A DNA stretch of 64,000 nt, taken from the NCBI GenBank assembly GCA_949358305.1, contig CASHSZ010000057.1, positions 1 to 64,000 of the forward strand, read 5' to 3'. Both the position numbers and the translations under genes were made by a program. This document shows, in pieces, positions 31,881-42,683 of this stretch (positions are counted from its first letter, which is position 1; every line of letters begins with the position of its first letter). This DNA is from Strigamia acuminata. Taxonomy: Eukaryota > Arthropoda > Chilopoda > Geophilomorpha > Linotaeniidae. The notes beneath the pieces are model-generated. The model was given only the letters and a program-made list of their open reading frames with translations. It made no database searches and was not told the origin of the DNA.

Positions 31881-33750
31881 TCAAAAAATGATCTCGTATT
31901 CGACTCGTTTTCGAGTCGAATGCAAATTTTGCCCTTCTTCGACGCGAAATCGTATTCGACTCGTTTTCGAGTCGAATGCGAAATCGTATTCGACTCGTTT
32001 TCGAGTCGAATGCGAGTTTTGCCCTTCTTCAACGCGAAATCGTATTCGACTCGTTTTCGAGTCGAATGCGAATTTTGCCCTTTCTCAACGCGAAATCGTA
32101 TTCGACTCGTTTTCGAGTCGAATGCGAGTTTTGCCCTTCTTCAACGCGAAATCGTATTCGACTCGTTTTCGAGTCGAATGCGAATTTTGCCCTTCTTCGA
32201 CGCGAAATCGTATTCGACTCGTTTTCGAGTCGAATGCGAAATCGTATTCGACTCGTTTTCGAGTCGAATGCGAGTTTTGCCCTTCTTCAACGCGAAATCG
32301 TATTCGACTCGTTTTCGAGTCGAATGCGAATTTTGCCCTTTCTCAACGCGAAATCGTATTCGACTCGTTTTCGAGTCGAATGCGAGTTTTGCCCTTCTTC
32401 AACGCGAAATCGTATTCGACTCGTTTTCGAGTCGAATGCGAATTTTGCCCTTCTTCAACGCGAAATCGTATTCGACTCGTTTTCGAGTCGAATGCGAATT
32501 CGTATTCGACTCGTTTTCGAGTCGAATGCGAATTTTGCCCTTCTTCAACGCGAAATCGTATTCGATTCGCTTTCGAATCGTATACGAGATGGTCGATTTT
32601 TGTTTCCCGGACTTTGATTTGTATTCGAGTTGTTACGAGTTCGTATTTTGATCGTATTCGTATTCGAATCGAATTCGAATCGTATTCGAATCGAATACGA
32701 ATCGAATTCGAGTCGTATTCGAGATGGTCGATGATTTCCACTCGCTCGTATACGCGTTGTATACGAGCTCGTATTTTGATCGTAATCGTAAACGAATCGT
32801 TTACAAGTCGTATACAAGTCGTATACGACGTGTATACACCTCGTATACGAACGAAGTTTGTGAAAACACAATTTCCAAATAAGACGTATGTGACTACTAT
32901 GTGTTTTCATGTCGTAGTAAGTATCCGGTGGATTTTCCAAACTTCGTTCGTATACGAGGTGTATACACGTCGTATACAACTTGTATACGACTTGTAAACG
33001 ATTCGTTTACGATTACGATCAAAATACGAGCTCGTATACAACGCGTATACGAGCGAGTGGAAATCATCGACCATCTCGAATGCGACTCGAATACAATTCG
33101 AATACATCTCGAATACATCTCGAATACGAGTCGTACGAGTCAAAGTCCGGGAACGGGTCATCGACTATCTCGTATTCGACTCGAAAACGAGTCGAATACG
33201 ATTTCGCGTTGAAGAAGGGCAAAACTCGTATTTGACTCGAAAACGAGTCGAATACGATTTCGCGTTGAAGAAGGGCAAAACTCGTATTCGACTCGAAAAC
33301 GAGTCGAATACGATTTCGCGTTGAAGAAGGGCAAAATTCGCATTCGACTCGAAAACGAGTCGAATACGATTTCGCGTTGAAGAAGGGCAAAACTCGCATT
33401 CGACTCGAAAACGAGTCGAATACGATTTCGCGTTGAAGAAGGGCAAAACTCGTATTCGACTTGAAAACGAGTCGAATACGATTTCGCGTTGAAGAAGGGC
33501 AAAATTCGCATTCGACTCGAAAACGAGTCGAATACGATTTCGCGTTGAAGAAGGGCAAAACTCGCATTCGACTCGAAAACGAGTCGAATACGATTTCGCG
33601 TTGAAGAAGGGCAAAACTCGTATTCGACTCGAAAACGAGTCGAATACGATTTCGCGTTGAAGAAGGGCAAAACTCGCATTCGACTCGAAAACGAGTCGAA
33701 TACGATTTCGCGTTGAAGAAGGGCAAAACTCGTATTCGATTCAGTGAAAC
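31880..33750. repeat. Inverted-repeat satellite structure P1
   Basis: The left array (31880-32590) has about 14 units of a mostly 56-bp repeat. The right array (33165-33745) has about ten units of the same repeat in reverse orientation. Each unit carries a 10-bp stem with a 4-nt loop (ATTCGACTCG-TTTT-CGAGTCGAAT) plus a TTTTGCCCTTCTTCAACGCGAA spacer. Between them lie complementary arms rich in GTATAC and CGTATTCG, closing on a 79-nt loop at 32860-32938. All long open frames here are products of the repeat, whose 56-bp period cycles through all frames. Confidence 0.9.
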
Positions 33751-34065
33751 TAAATTTACATGTGCGCGTTGACGCGCGCGATTCGTGTGTTCTACGTGAG
33801 TAAATAGAGTGCGCGTCACATATGAATACGAAATGTCGACCATGCGTCGCCACGATGCCAGTGGACGAATTCTGCGAATTCGTGCAAACGCAGAAAGTTA
33901 AAAATATTCAAATTTGACGCCCACGATGACACGTTCGTAGTAGACGCCTCCACAACTGCTTTTGAAAAGAATTTGATAAATGTTTGGAAATAATATTTAG
34001 GATTTTCTTTAATCATATCAGGAAACTGAAAACAGAAATAAAGTTTATACATTGGAAATTTTTTA
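33751..34065. other. Unique spacer between P1 and U copy 2
   Basis: No gene or repeat recognised. It includes an alternating GCGCGTTGACGCGCGCG stretch near 33764. Confidence 0.4.
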
Positions 34066-34420
34066 TCCTTTTCGCGGATTGGCGTCCGCGAAATCCGCAT
34101 TTCGGGGGAGACTATTCTGCGGATTCCGGGTGGACCAAACTCTTCCGAAAAATGTCCGGGGTGGTGTTGGGAGTGTCGATAGACTGTTTTGTGTCAAGGT
34201 TGCCAATTTTCATGTAAGTATTGGAAGGTTCATTTCTGTGCATTCTCATATATTTTTTTTCACAGGAGCAATGAGGCGCGATAAAGGGGGATCAAGCGAG
34301 AGTGAAAAAGATAAACTCGTTTACGTCTCAAATGCGCGTTTGCGATGGAATACGAACTTGGAATCGACTCCAATACGCGTTCGCGTCGCATACGAACGCA
34401 TTTACAACTCGTTTTCGACT
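34066..34420 (+). repeat. U repeat, copy 2
   Basis: A direct repeat of copy 1 with the same TTTCGCGGA/TCCGCGAAA start. The 52-bp intron-like segment at 34214-34265 begins GTAAGT, a perfect donor, and ends TTTTTTTTCACAG. Together with copy 1 it brackets P1, and its right end runs into the left arm of the larger inverted repeat. Confidence 0.6.
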
Positions 34421-34483
34421 TTGATTAAAAAGGAACAAATATGATTAAAAATCAACAAAAATATACAAAACTTGATAAGAAAT

Positions 34484-35304
34484 TGTGGTGACCCAGTTGG
34501 ATAAGTGTCCCCCCAGAGCGGATACTTGTCCTCTGAGTCACTGTGATTGAAGAGTCGTTCCCCCCCGAGTTGGCTCCACCTCCCCATGGCAGGTGTGTGC
34601 CCCGAGGGGGAGGAAGCGGCTGGTGGTCAGCCCCCATTGGTTGATCGCCGGCCCTTCACCCCACTGCATAAAAGGCTGTGTTTCCCGCCTAAAGTCAGAA
34701 CTTACACAAACGACACCAAGAACACAGCAACTACCTCACCGTCAGGCCAACTTCAACTACAAGTTAGGATTGATCGAGGATCGCTGAGTAAAGTGCAAAC
34801 TGTAACTCTCACGAAGTCACTTGCGAGCTATTCCTGCGAAAGCACGAGAATAGCCCTTGTGAAATCACCCAGAATAATCGCCCAGACGATTATTCGCCGA
34901 AGTGAGTGTCCGAGTGCTTTGTAAGGAACCCCAAAGTTCCTAGACGAGGCCTCTGCGACGCTAAACCAAAACCTAGACAACAGGCACGGATAGAAGACTC
35001 GAGAGAGCATTCCACCGCGTCCGTGAAGACGAATCCGTGACGAATTAACGACAACTCGAGACGCCGCCTTTGTTCCGCCGACCACGCGGAATCGACGACG
35101 CCATCTTGAGAAATCCTTTGTTCGACGCTGACCACGTCGACTCTAGAATTATTACTGAGTGTATTTTAAAGGCATAAAGCCTGGTGAATAAATTAACTGT
35201 TTATTTACATACATTTGGTATTCATTTGGGTATTTGCATAATTGATCACAGGTAAAGTATTACACGTTAGCGCTATTTAAACCTATACAAAGTAGGACGC
35301 GACA
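34484..35304 (+). mobile_element. Solo LTR of a related Gypsy element
   Basis: 821 bp from TGTGGTGACCC to GGACGCGACA, clearly homologous to the full-length element's LTR but with many substitutions. It has a TATA-like GCATAAAAGG near 34667 and a poly(A) signal near 35186. It is flanked by AAAT on both sides (34480-34483 and 35305-35308), a 4-bp target duplication like that of the full element. Internal sequence was lost, presumably by LTR recombination. Confidence 0.9.
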
Positions 35305-37269
35305 AAATGTATAAACATTGATTAGAAATCGACAAAAATCGACTGAAATCTGACAATAATCGAATAAAATCGGACAATAATCAATTCAGAATGACAAATA
35401 ACAATTACAATTGGTAAAAATTGACCAAAAATACAGAAAAATCGATTAAAAACCAGCAAAAACAAACAGAAAACGATTAAATCAATTAAAAATCAACAAA
35501 TAACCAAAATTGCCCTCAACACACCCCAACAACCTTCCACCACTCAAATTACACCGGAAAAAAACAAATTCAAACCGAAAAATCAACAAAGAATGCCAAA
35601 AAAAATATTGCAAACAAAGAGATAAGATCAATTCTCGAGGCAAATTCTCACCACAAAACAACGCATCGCCGCCGACATCAACTTTTTAAATTTGAGAAAC
35701 TCGCGTTTTCACGTGTACCGGTGCAGTACCGGGACCGCGGTACTTGTACTGCGGTATACATTTAAGTGTACAGTGCACAACACTACTGTTTATTTTTAAT
35801 GATCCAATAAATAAAATTTGAAACAAAGTTGAGTGGAATTGTACGTTTCTCGTATATTAAAGTTTTTATTTTGTTTGTTTCCACTTAATTTTTTTTGTTC
35901 CATACTAGAATGGCGATTCGATACTTTTGTAGCTCGAATTCACTTCGTAAACGTGGTCGGTGTTCATCACGCGTCAATGCGCTCGTGCAATAGTATAGGC
36001 GCGCATACGATTTGATGCGCGCAAAACTTGCAAAACTTGCACGGAATTTGGGCAATTTTTGACAAATTTCAGCAGATTTTTGCCTGTATTTGACAAATTT
36101 CAGAAGATTTTTGCCTATATTTGACAAATTTCAGAAGATTTCCTCAATCCTCAAACATTTGCTGAAATTTCTCATAAAATTTCTAAAATTAATTGAAATT
36201 TGTCTGAAATTTGTCTGCAATTTGTCAAATATTGGCAAAAATCCGTGGAAATTTGTCAAATACTGGCAAAAATCCATGTAAATTTGTCAAAAATTGCCAT
36301 AATTCGGTGCAAATTGTGTTAGATATTGGAAAAATTTATTTTAACGCTTCCAACGCGCCAGTAAATCGCGCGTGCACACGCATGGATTTTTCGTCATAGT
36401 TGGATGCGCGCAAACCTCACGTAACTTGCGCCAAAATTTGGCAATTTTTGACAAATTTCAGCAGATTTTTGCCAGTATTTGACAAATTTCCACTGATTTT
36501 TGACAATATTTGACCCAACAACTGCGCCACGTTCCAGGCGCCGGTTTAGGCATTTTAGACCCGTTTTAGACCGTTTTAGATGGCGAAAACGTTCTCTCCA
36601 TCATTTTCTACCCCTGGGTGAGGTTTTCAGCGTTCATGATCGATGAAAAAGCTGTTTTCTAACTAGCTGTCCCATTGCTAGTTTTGGCGTCAGGTTTTAG
36701 CAACCTTCCGATCCGACTCTGTCGTCTGCACGACCTCCAAGACTGTTTTAGGGTTAATTTGAGTCAAATAATTCATTCTGGGGGTTGTTTTGGGTTTTTT
36801 ACAAGTGTGTTTTTGTAGTTTTTATTGGTTTCAAACATTGTCAATTCTTTATACAAGTGTAACTTTCATTTCTCTGTATTTTGAGAACTTTGCATTGCAG
36901 CAAAGTTCATTTCTTGCCCCTTAATTATTGTGTAATTGTTGGTTTTCAAGCCCGTTTTTTAACAATAACTTTATTTGAAGTGCCTATTGTTTCAGGCACG
37001 TGCTTCCACGTGCCTTTTATTGTTGAGCAATTTCTTGGGCAGTTGCGCTCCTGTTGCTAGCATTGCCGCGCGTTCTCCGCGCGTGTACTCGCGCGTTTCG
37101 CATCACACACATTCGGGTTCGATGGCCTATCGCGGCGGCACATTGTGTGGCATAGCGCGGCACGTTGCAATTACGTGACGTGGCACGTTGCTGTTACGTG
37201 ACGCGATAGCCAGTATTTAAGCAGGGGATTCCATCATCGTTTACACAAATGCGCATTGCAACGTGGAGG

Positions 37270-38640
37270 CGCATTCGAGTCCTTTTCCCAAGCGAAATCG
37301 TATTCGATTCGCTTTCGAATCGAATACGAGTTTTGTCCTTTTTCAACGCGAAATCGTATTCGATTCGCTTTCGAATCGAATACGAGTTTTGTCCTTTTTC
37401 AACGCGAAATCGTATGCGATTCGCTTTTGTATCGAATACGAGTTTTGTCCTTTTTCAACGCGAAATCGTATTCGATTCGCATCCGAATCGAATACGAGTT
37501 TTGCCTTTTTTCAACACGAAATCGTATTCGATTCGCTTTCGAATCGAATACGAGTTTTATCCTTTTTCAACGCGAAATCGTATTCGATTCGCATCCGAAT
37601 CGAATACGAGTTTTGCCTTTTCTCAACGCGAAATCGTATTCGATTCGCTTTCGAATCGTATACGAGATGGTCGATGATTTTTGTTTCCCGGACTTTGATT
37701 CGTATTCGAGTTGTTACGAGTTCGTATTTTGATCGTATTCGTATTCGAATCGAATTCGAATCGTATTCGAATCGAATACGAATCGAATTCGAGTCGTATT
37801 CGAGATGGTCGATGATTTCCACTCGCTCGTATACGCGTTGTATACGAGCTCGTATTTTGATCGTAATCGTAAACGAATCGTTTACAAGTCGTATACAAGT
37901 TGTATACGACGTGTATACACCTCGTATACGAACGAAGTTTGGAAAATCCACCGGATACTTACTACGACATGAAAACACATAGTAGTCACATACGTCTTAT
38001 TTGGAAATTGTGTTTTCACAAACTTCGTTCGTATACGAGGTGTATACACGTCGTATACAACTTGTATACGACTTGTAAACGATTTGTTTACGATTACGAT
38101 CAAAATACGAGCTCGTATACAACGCGTATACGAGCGAGTGGAAATCATCGACCATCTCGAATACGACTCGAATTCGATTCGTATTCGATTCGAATACGAT
38201 TCGAATTCGATTCGAATACGAATACGATCAAAATACGAACTCGTAACAACTCGAATACGAATCAAAGTCCGGGAAACAAAAATCGACCATCTCGTATACG
38301 ATTCGACAGCGAATCGAATACGATTTCGCTTTGAAAAAGGACAAATCTCGTATTTGATTCGGATGCGAATCAAATACGATTTTGCGTTGAGAAAGGGCAA
38401 AACTCGTATTCGATTCGAAAGCGAATCAAATACGATTTCGCGTTGAAAAAGGACAAAACTCGTATTCGATTCAAAAGCGAATCGAATACGATTTCGCGTT
38501 GAAAAAAAACAAAACTCGTATTCGATTCGAAAGCGAATCGAATACGATTTCGCGTTGAAAAAGGACAAAACTCGTATTCGATTCAAAAGCGAATCAAATA
38601 CGATTTCGCTTGGGAAAAGGACTCGAATGCGCCTCCACGT
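37270..38640. repeat. Satellite core P2 of the large inverted repeat
   Basis: Units of about 56 bp related to those of P1 but with the stem ATTCGATTCG-CTTT-CGAATCGAAT and a TTTTGTCCTTTTTCAACGCGAA spacer. They run forward on the left (37290-37660) and reversed on the right (38290-38630). GTATAC-rich arms meet at a 79-nt loop, 37941-38019, which is the reverse complement of the P1 loop. Confidence 0.88.
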
Positions 38641-40619
38641 TGCAATGCGCATTTGTGTAAACGATGATGGAATCCCCTGCTTAAATACTGGCTATCGCGT
38701 CACGTAACAGCAACGTGCCACGTCACGTAATTGCAACGTGCCGCGCTATGCCACACAATGTGCCGCCGCGATAGGCCATCGAATCCGAATGTGTGTGATG
38801 CGAAACGCGAGTACGCGCGCGGAGAACGCGCGGCAATGCTAGCAACAGGAGCGCAACTGCCCAAGAAATTGCTCAACAATAAAAGGCACGTGGAAGCACG
38901 TGCCTGAAACAATAGGCACTTCAAATAAAGTTATTGTTAAAAAACGGGCTTGAAAACCAACAATTACACAATAATTAAGGGGCAAGAAATGAACTTTGCT
39001 GCAATGCAAAGTTCTCAAAATACAGAGAAATGAAAGTTACACTTGTATAAAGAATTGACAATGTTTGAAACCAATAAAAACTACAAAAACACACTTGTAA
39101 AAAACCCAAAACAACCCCCAGAATGAATTATTTGACTCAAATTAACCCTAAAACGGTCTTGGAATTCGTGCAGACGACAGAGTCGGATCGGAAGGTTGCT
39201 AAAACCTGACGCCAAAACTAGCAATGGGACAGCTAGTTAGAAAACAGCTTTTTCATCAATCATGAACGCTGAAAACCTCACCCAGGGGTAGAAAATGATG
39301 GAGAGAACGTTTTCGCCATCTAAAACGGTCTAAAACGGGTCTAAAATGCCTAAACCGGCGCCTGGAACATGGCGCAGTTGTTGGGTCAAATATTGTCAAA
39401 AATCAGTGGAAATTTGTCAAATACTGGCAAAAATCTGCTGAAATTTGTCAAAAATTGCCAAATTTTGGCGCAAGTTACGTGAGGTTTGCGCGCATCCAAC
39501 TATGACGAAAAATTCACGCGTGTGCACGCGCGATTTACTGGCGCGTTGGAAGCGTTAAAATAAATTTTTCCAATGTCTAACACAATTTGCACCGAATTAT
39601 GGCAATTTTTGACAAATTTACATGGATTTTTGCCAGTATTTGACAAATTTCCACGGATTTTTGACAATATTTGACAAATTGCAGACAAATTTCAGACAAA
39701 TTTCAATTAATTTTAGAAATTTTATGAGAAATTTCAGCAAATGTTTGAGGATTGAGGAAATCTTCTGAAATTTGTCAAATATAGGCAAAAATCTTCTGAA
39801 ATTTGTCAAATACAGGCAAAAATCTGCTGAAAATTGTCAAAAATTGCCCAAATTCCGTGCAAGTTTTGCAAGTTTTGCGCGCATCAAATCGTATGCGCGC
39901 CTATACTATTGCACGAGCGCATTGACGCGTGATGAACACCGATTACGTTTACGAAGTGAATTCGAGCTACAAAAGTATCGAGTCGCCATTCTATAATGGA
40001 AAAAAAAAATTAAGTGTAAACAAACAAAATAAAAACTTTAATATACAAGAAACGTACAATTCCACTCAACTTTGTTTCAAATTTTATTTATTGGATCATT
40101 GAAAATAAACAGTAGTGTTGTGCACTGTACGCTTAAGTGTTTACCGGCGATGCGTTGTTTTGTGGTGGGGATTTGCCTCGATAATTGATCTTTTCTCTTT
40201 GTTTGCAATATTTTTTTGGCCTTTTTTGTTGATTTTTCGGTTTGAAATTGTTTTTTTTCCGGTGTAATTTAAGTGGTGGAAGGTTGTTGGGGTGTGTTGA
40301 GGGTAATTTTGGCGGTTTTTGGGTCGGGATTAGTGTTTTCTGCGATTTTTGATCGGTATTTGGGGTAACGCATGCGAATCGCCGTCGATGCGTCGACCGT
40401 AGCAAGTGTGGTTGAAGTGATTTCGTTCATTCGTTATTTTAATGAAAATTAGGTATTTATTGTGACCACACGAGCACGTAGCAAGTGCGCGCGCAAGTTA
40501 AATGTGTAGAGGCCTGTGAGAAAATAAAACGTGCGTGGAAGCGGCGTAAATATTCTTTGGTGACTGCCATGGGTTTGTGCTTTGTCGTGGGCGCGATATG
40601 TCTGCGATATATATATGCG

Positions 40620-41013
40620 TTAGGGATGAGAACGGGACCAATTTTCGGGTCCCGACCCGTCCCGGGTCCATTACGTTAGCGTAATACGCGCGTATGATTG
40701 CATAATTGAAATAAATCAGTATTAAGCCTAATATTAGGCCTAATAATGCTAAAATAAAGTAAAGAAACAACAATATTTTGGTCATACAGTGTAATTTACT
40801 TTTAATAATGAGTTTGTTGTTGTTGTTTATTTACTTTATTTTAGCATTATCAGGCTCAATATTAGGCTTAATAGTGATAAATAACAACTGGAATTAGAAA
40901 ATTGTCTCCGCCTCGCAGTACGAATTTAGCAACTGTAATCCCGTCCCGTCCCGTATCCGCATAGGGCAAACATTACCAGTCCAGTCCCTATCCCGGTCTG
41001 TTCTTATCCCTAA
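40620..41013. mobile_element. MITE of 394 bp with 6-bp target duplication
   Basis: The ends are inverted: TTAGGGATGAGAAC on the left and the complement of TTAGGGATAAGAAC on the right. TATGCG flanks both sides (40614-40619 and 41014-41019). Inside is a further inverted repeat (GCCTAATATTAGGCCTAA and TAATGCTAAAATAAAGTAAA mirrored near 40830-40870), so the whole element can fold back. No coding capacity. Confidence 0.8.
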
Positions 41014-42683
41014 TATGCGTGATGTAGCGCGTTTGCGCGCGCGATCTAGTGCGTTTGAGCGCGCGATGTAGCACCTTGAGCGTGTCCAAATGTGTACAGG
41101 TGCTCAAAAGATGTGCGAGGGCTTCACGTGCATACACGAAGCATAAACGTGAAGAAAACAGCAGAAGCAGTTGTGTGTGATATTTATAAAACCACATCAC
41201 ACAAGGGAATACTACTAATGATACAAAAAGCAATAAACTTTATGAATATTGAAATAAACTTACAAAATGGTGGAAAAAACATGGCGTACTGCCTTGAATA
41301 TATGCCGGGATGTTATCAATCTTCCGGGCCCCATGTGTGTTTGATTTTAGTCCTAATTTTGGTGTATTTTTTTTTTTTTTGCCTTGGTTTTTCTCGTTTC
41401 TTGGAGAGTGCTGAGGCATGCCGAGGTGTTCTCGGGCGTGTGCGCCTGTTGAAGATCGAGCGTTTCATATTTTGTGTTTAATAAGCCTACCGTGGTGCCT
41501 CGAGCGTTTATTAATTTCTCCACTCGAGGCACTTCACTAACACCTCCCCGGTGTTTAAACGAGTAGCGGCGCTTATTTGACCCCGGTGTTTACTGTTTAA
41601 AATTGTCGTGTGTTTTCAAAGTTCTTAATTTGTTTAAAAGCAAACAAAATGGATATTTGTTAATTTTTATTTGATTTTATCAATTTCTATTGGTTTCTTG
41701 CTGATTTTTAATCGGTTTTTCTCTATTTGTGACAATTTTTGCCAATTTTAATCGTTATTTGTCATTCTGAATTGATTATTGTCCGATTTCAGTCGATTTT
41801 TGTTGATTTTTAATCATGTTTGTTCGTTTTTAATCAATTTTTGTCCCATGCCTTACGATCAGTTCGAATAATTGACACCATACTGTGCTGTTACTCGTAT
41901 TCAAGATGGCGTCGCAAACTCAAGGCCGAATTCCGCTGATTTCATTTATTGCGACTGTTTGCGCTCCATACGTGTGAAAAGGATTATGGGAAAAATCCTC
42001 AATGCAGGCCATTTTGGTGTTAAATGAGCGAGGAAGGCAGGAGATGAGAAAAATTTGTAAAATTTCAAAAAAAAGCTAAACAATCAAAATTTACATGAAG
42101 ATCAATATTTCTGGCTCGAAATGCATGTATCAGCAATTTCGGGATATTTTCGGGGTGAAATTGACTCGTTCGGAACACTGGGAAGGAACCCCACCCCGCA
42201 TTCCCCATGCGTCGGCGCGCGCGTAGACGAAAATTCAAATCCAGGTGTTCAGACGGCCCCACGTTATTTTCGGGTTCCAAGTTGGGTTTCACAAATGTAC
42301 CGTATTGCCTCGAATAAACGCCGGGACGTTTATTAAACTTCTCGTGTGTGTTTAATTTTGATCCGCATTTAACTGTTTTTTTTTTCACCGAAAGTTACTT
42401 CATTTTTTATTAACATGGAAAAAGAATGAACCTTTACAAAATACTAATAATAACGTTATAATAAGCAGTTACAATTGAAATTAAAACAACATTTTTTTTT
42501 TAATTAGAAACCAAAGCAGAATCATCCCTAAATTCTGACACGGCGTTGTCAAACAAACAGTTGGCGCCAAAACGAGAAATTAGGCAACAAAACATTTTGA
42601 ATGCTACAAAAACACATAAATAACCATAAAACAAATAAAAATAAATACAACAGCTAAACCAAATTGTAATAAACAAGACAGCA
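41014..42683. other. Non-coding DNA, end of the inverted repeat and first fold-back fragments
   Basis: 41640-41850 belongs to the large inverted repeat. A palindromic motif of the type GAATAAACGCCGGGACGTTTATT appears near 42311, and degenerate forms near 41295 and 41490. No gene is supported. Confidence 0.4.

Larger units (their letters stand above)
34420..41850. repeat. Large inverted repeat (about 7.4 kb) centred near 37.98 kb
   Basis: DNA left of the centre reappears as its reverse complement on the right in the same order. Matched landmarks include 35.31-35.50 with 41.64-41.85, 35.50-35.66 with 40.15-40.32, 36.0-36.5 with 39.4-39.9, the GCGCCGGTTTAGGC segment at 36540 with 39350, and 36.97-37.20 with 38.70-38.92. 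The arms look nearly identical near the centre and more diverged outside. Left-arm-only sequence includes a solo Gypsy LTR and about 85 bp near 35.68-35.76 kb; right-arm-only sequence is about 40.33-41.64 kb, which includes a MITE. I see no protein-coding capacity. The many short frames mirror each other across the two arms. Confidence 0.85.

Noticed and set aside
31812-33853. Several long open frames (up to ~380 codons) in both strands of P1 and similar ones in 37249-38652
   Set aside because: They are read-through of a 56-bp satellite lacking stops in several frames. The peptides cycle through the same three translations and are present on both strands.
36975-38924. Pair of mirrored 67- and 74-codon frames beginning MKCLLFQARAS
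   Set aside because: Present because the inverted-repeat arms mirror each other. The C-terminal parts differ by frame, and no other coding evidence exists.
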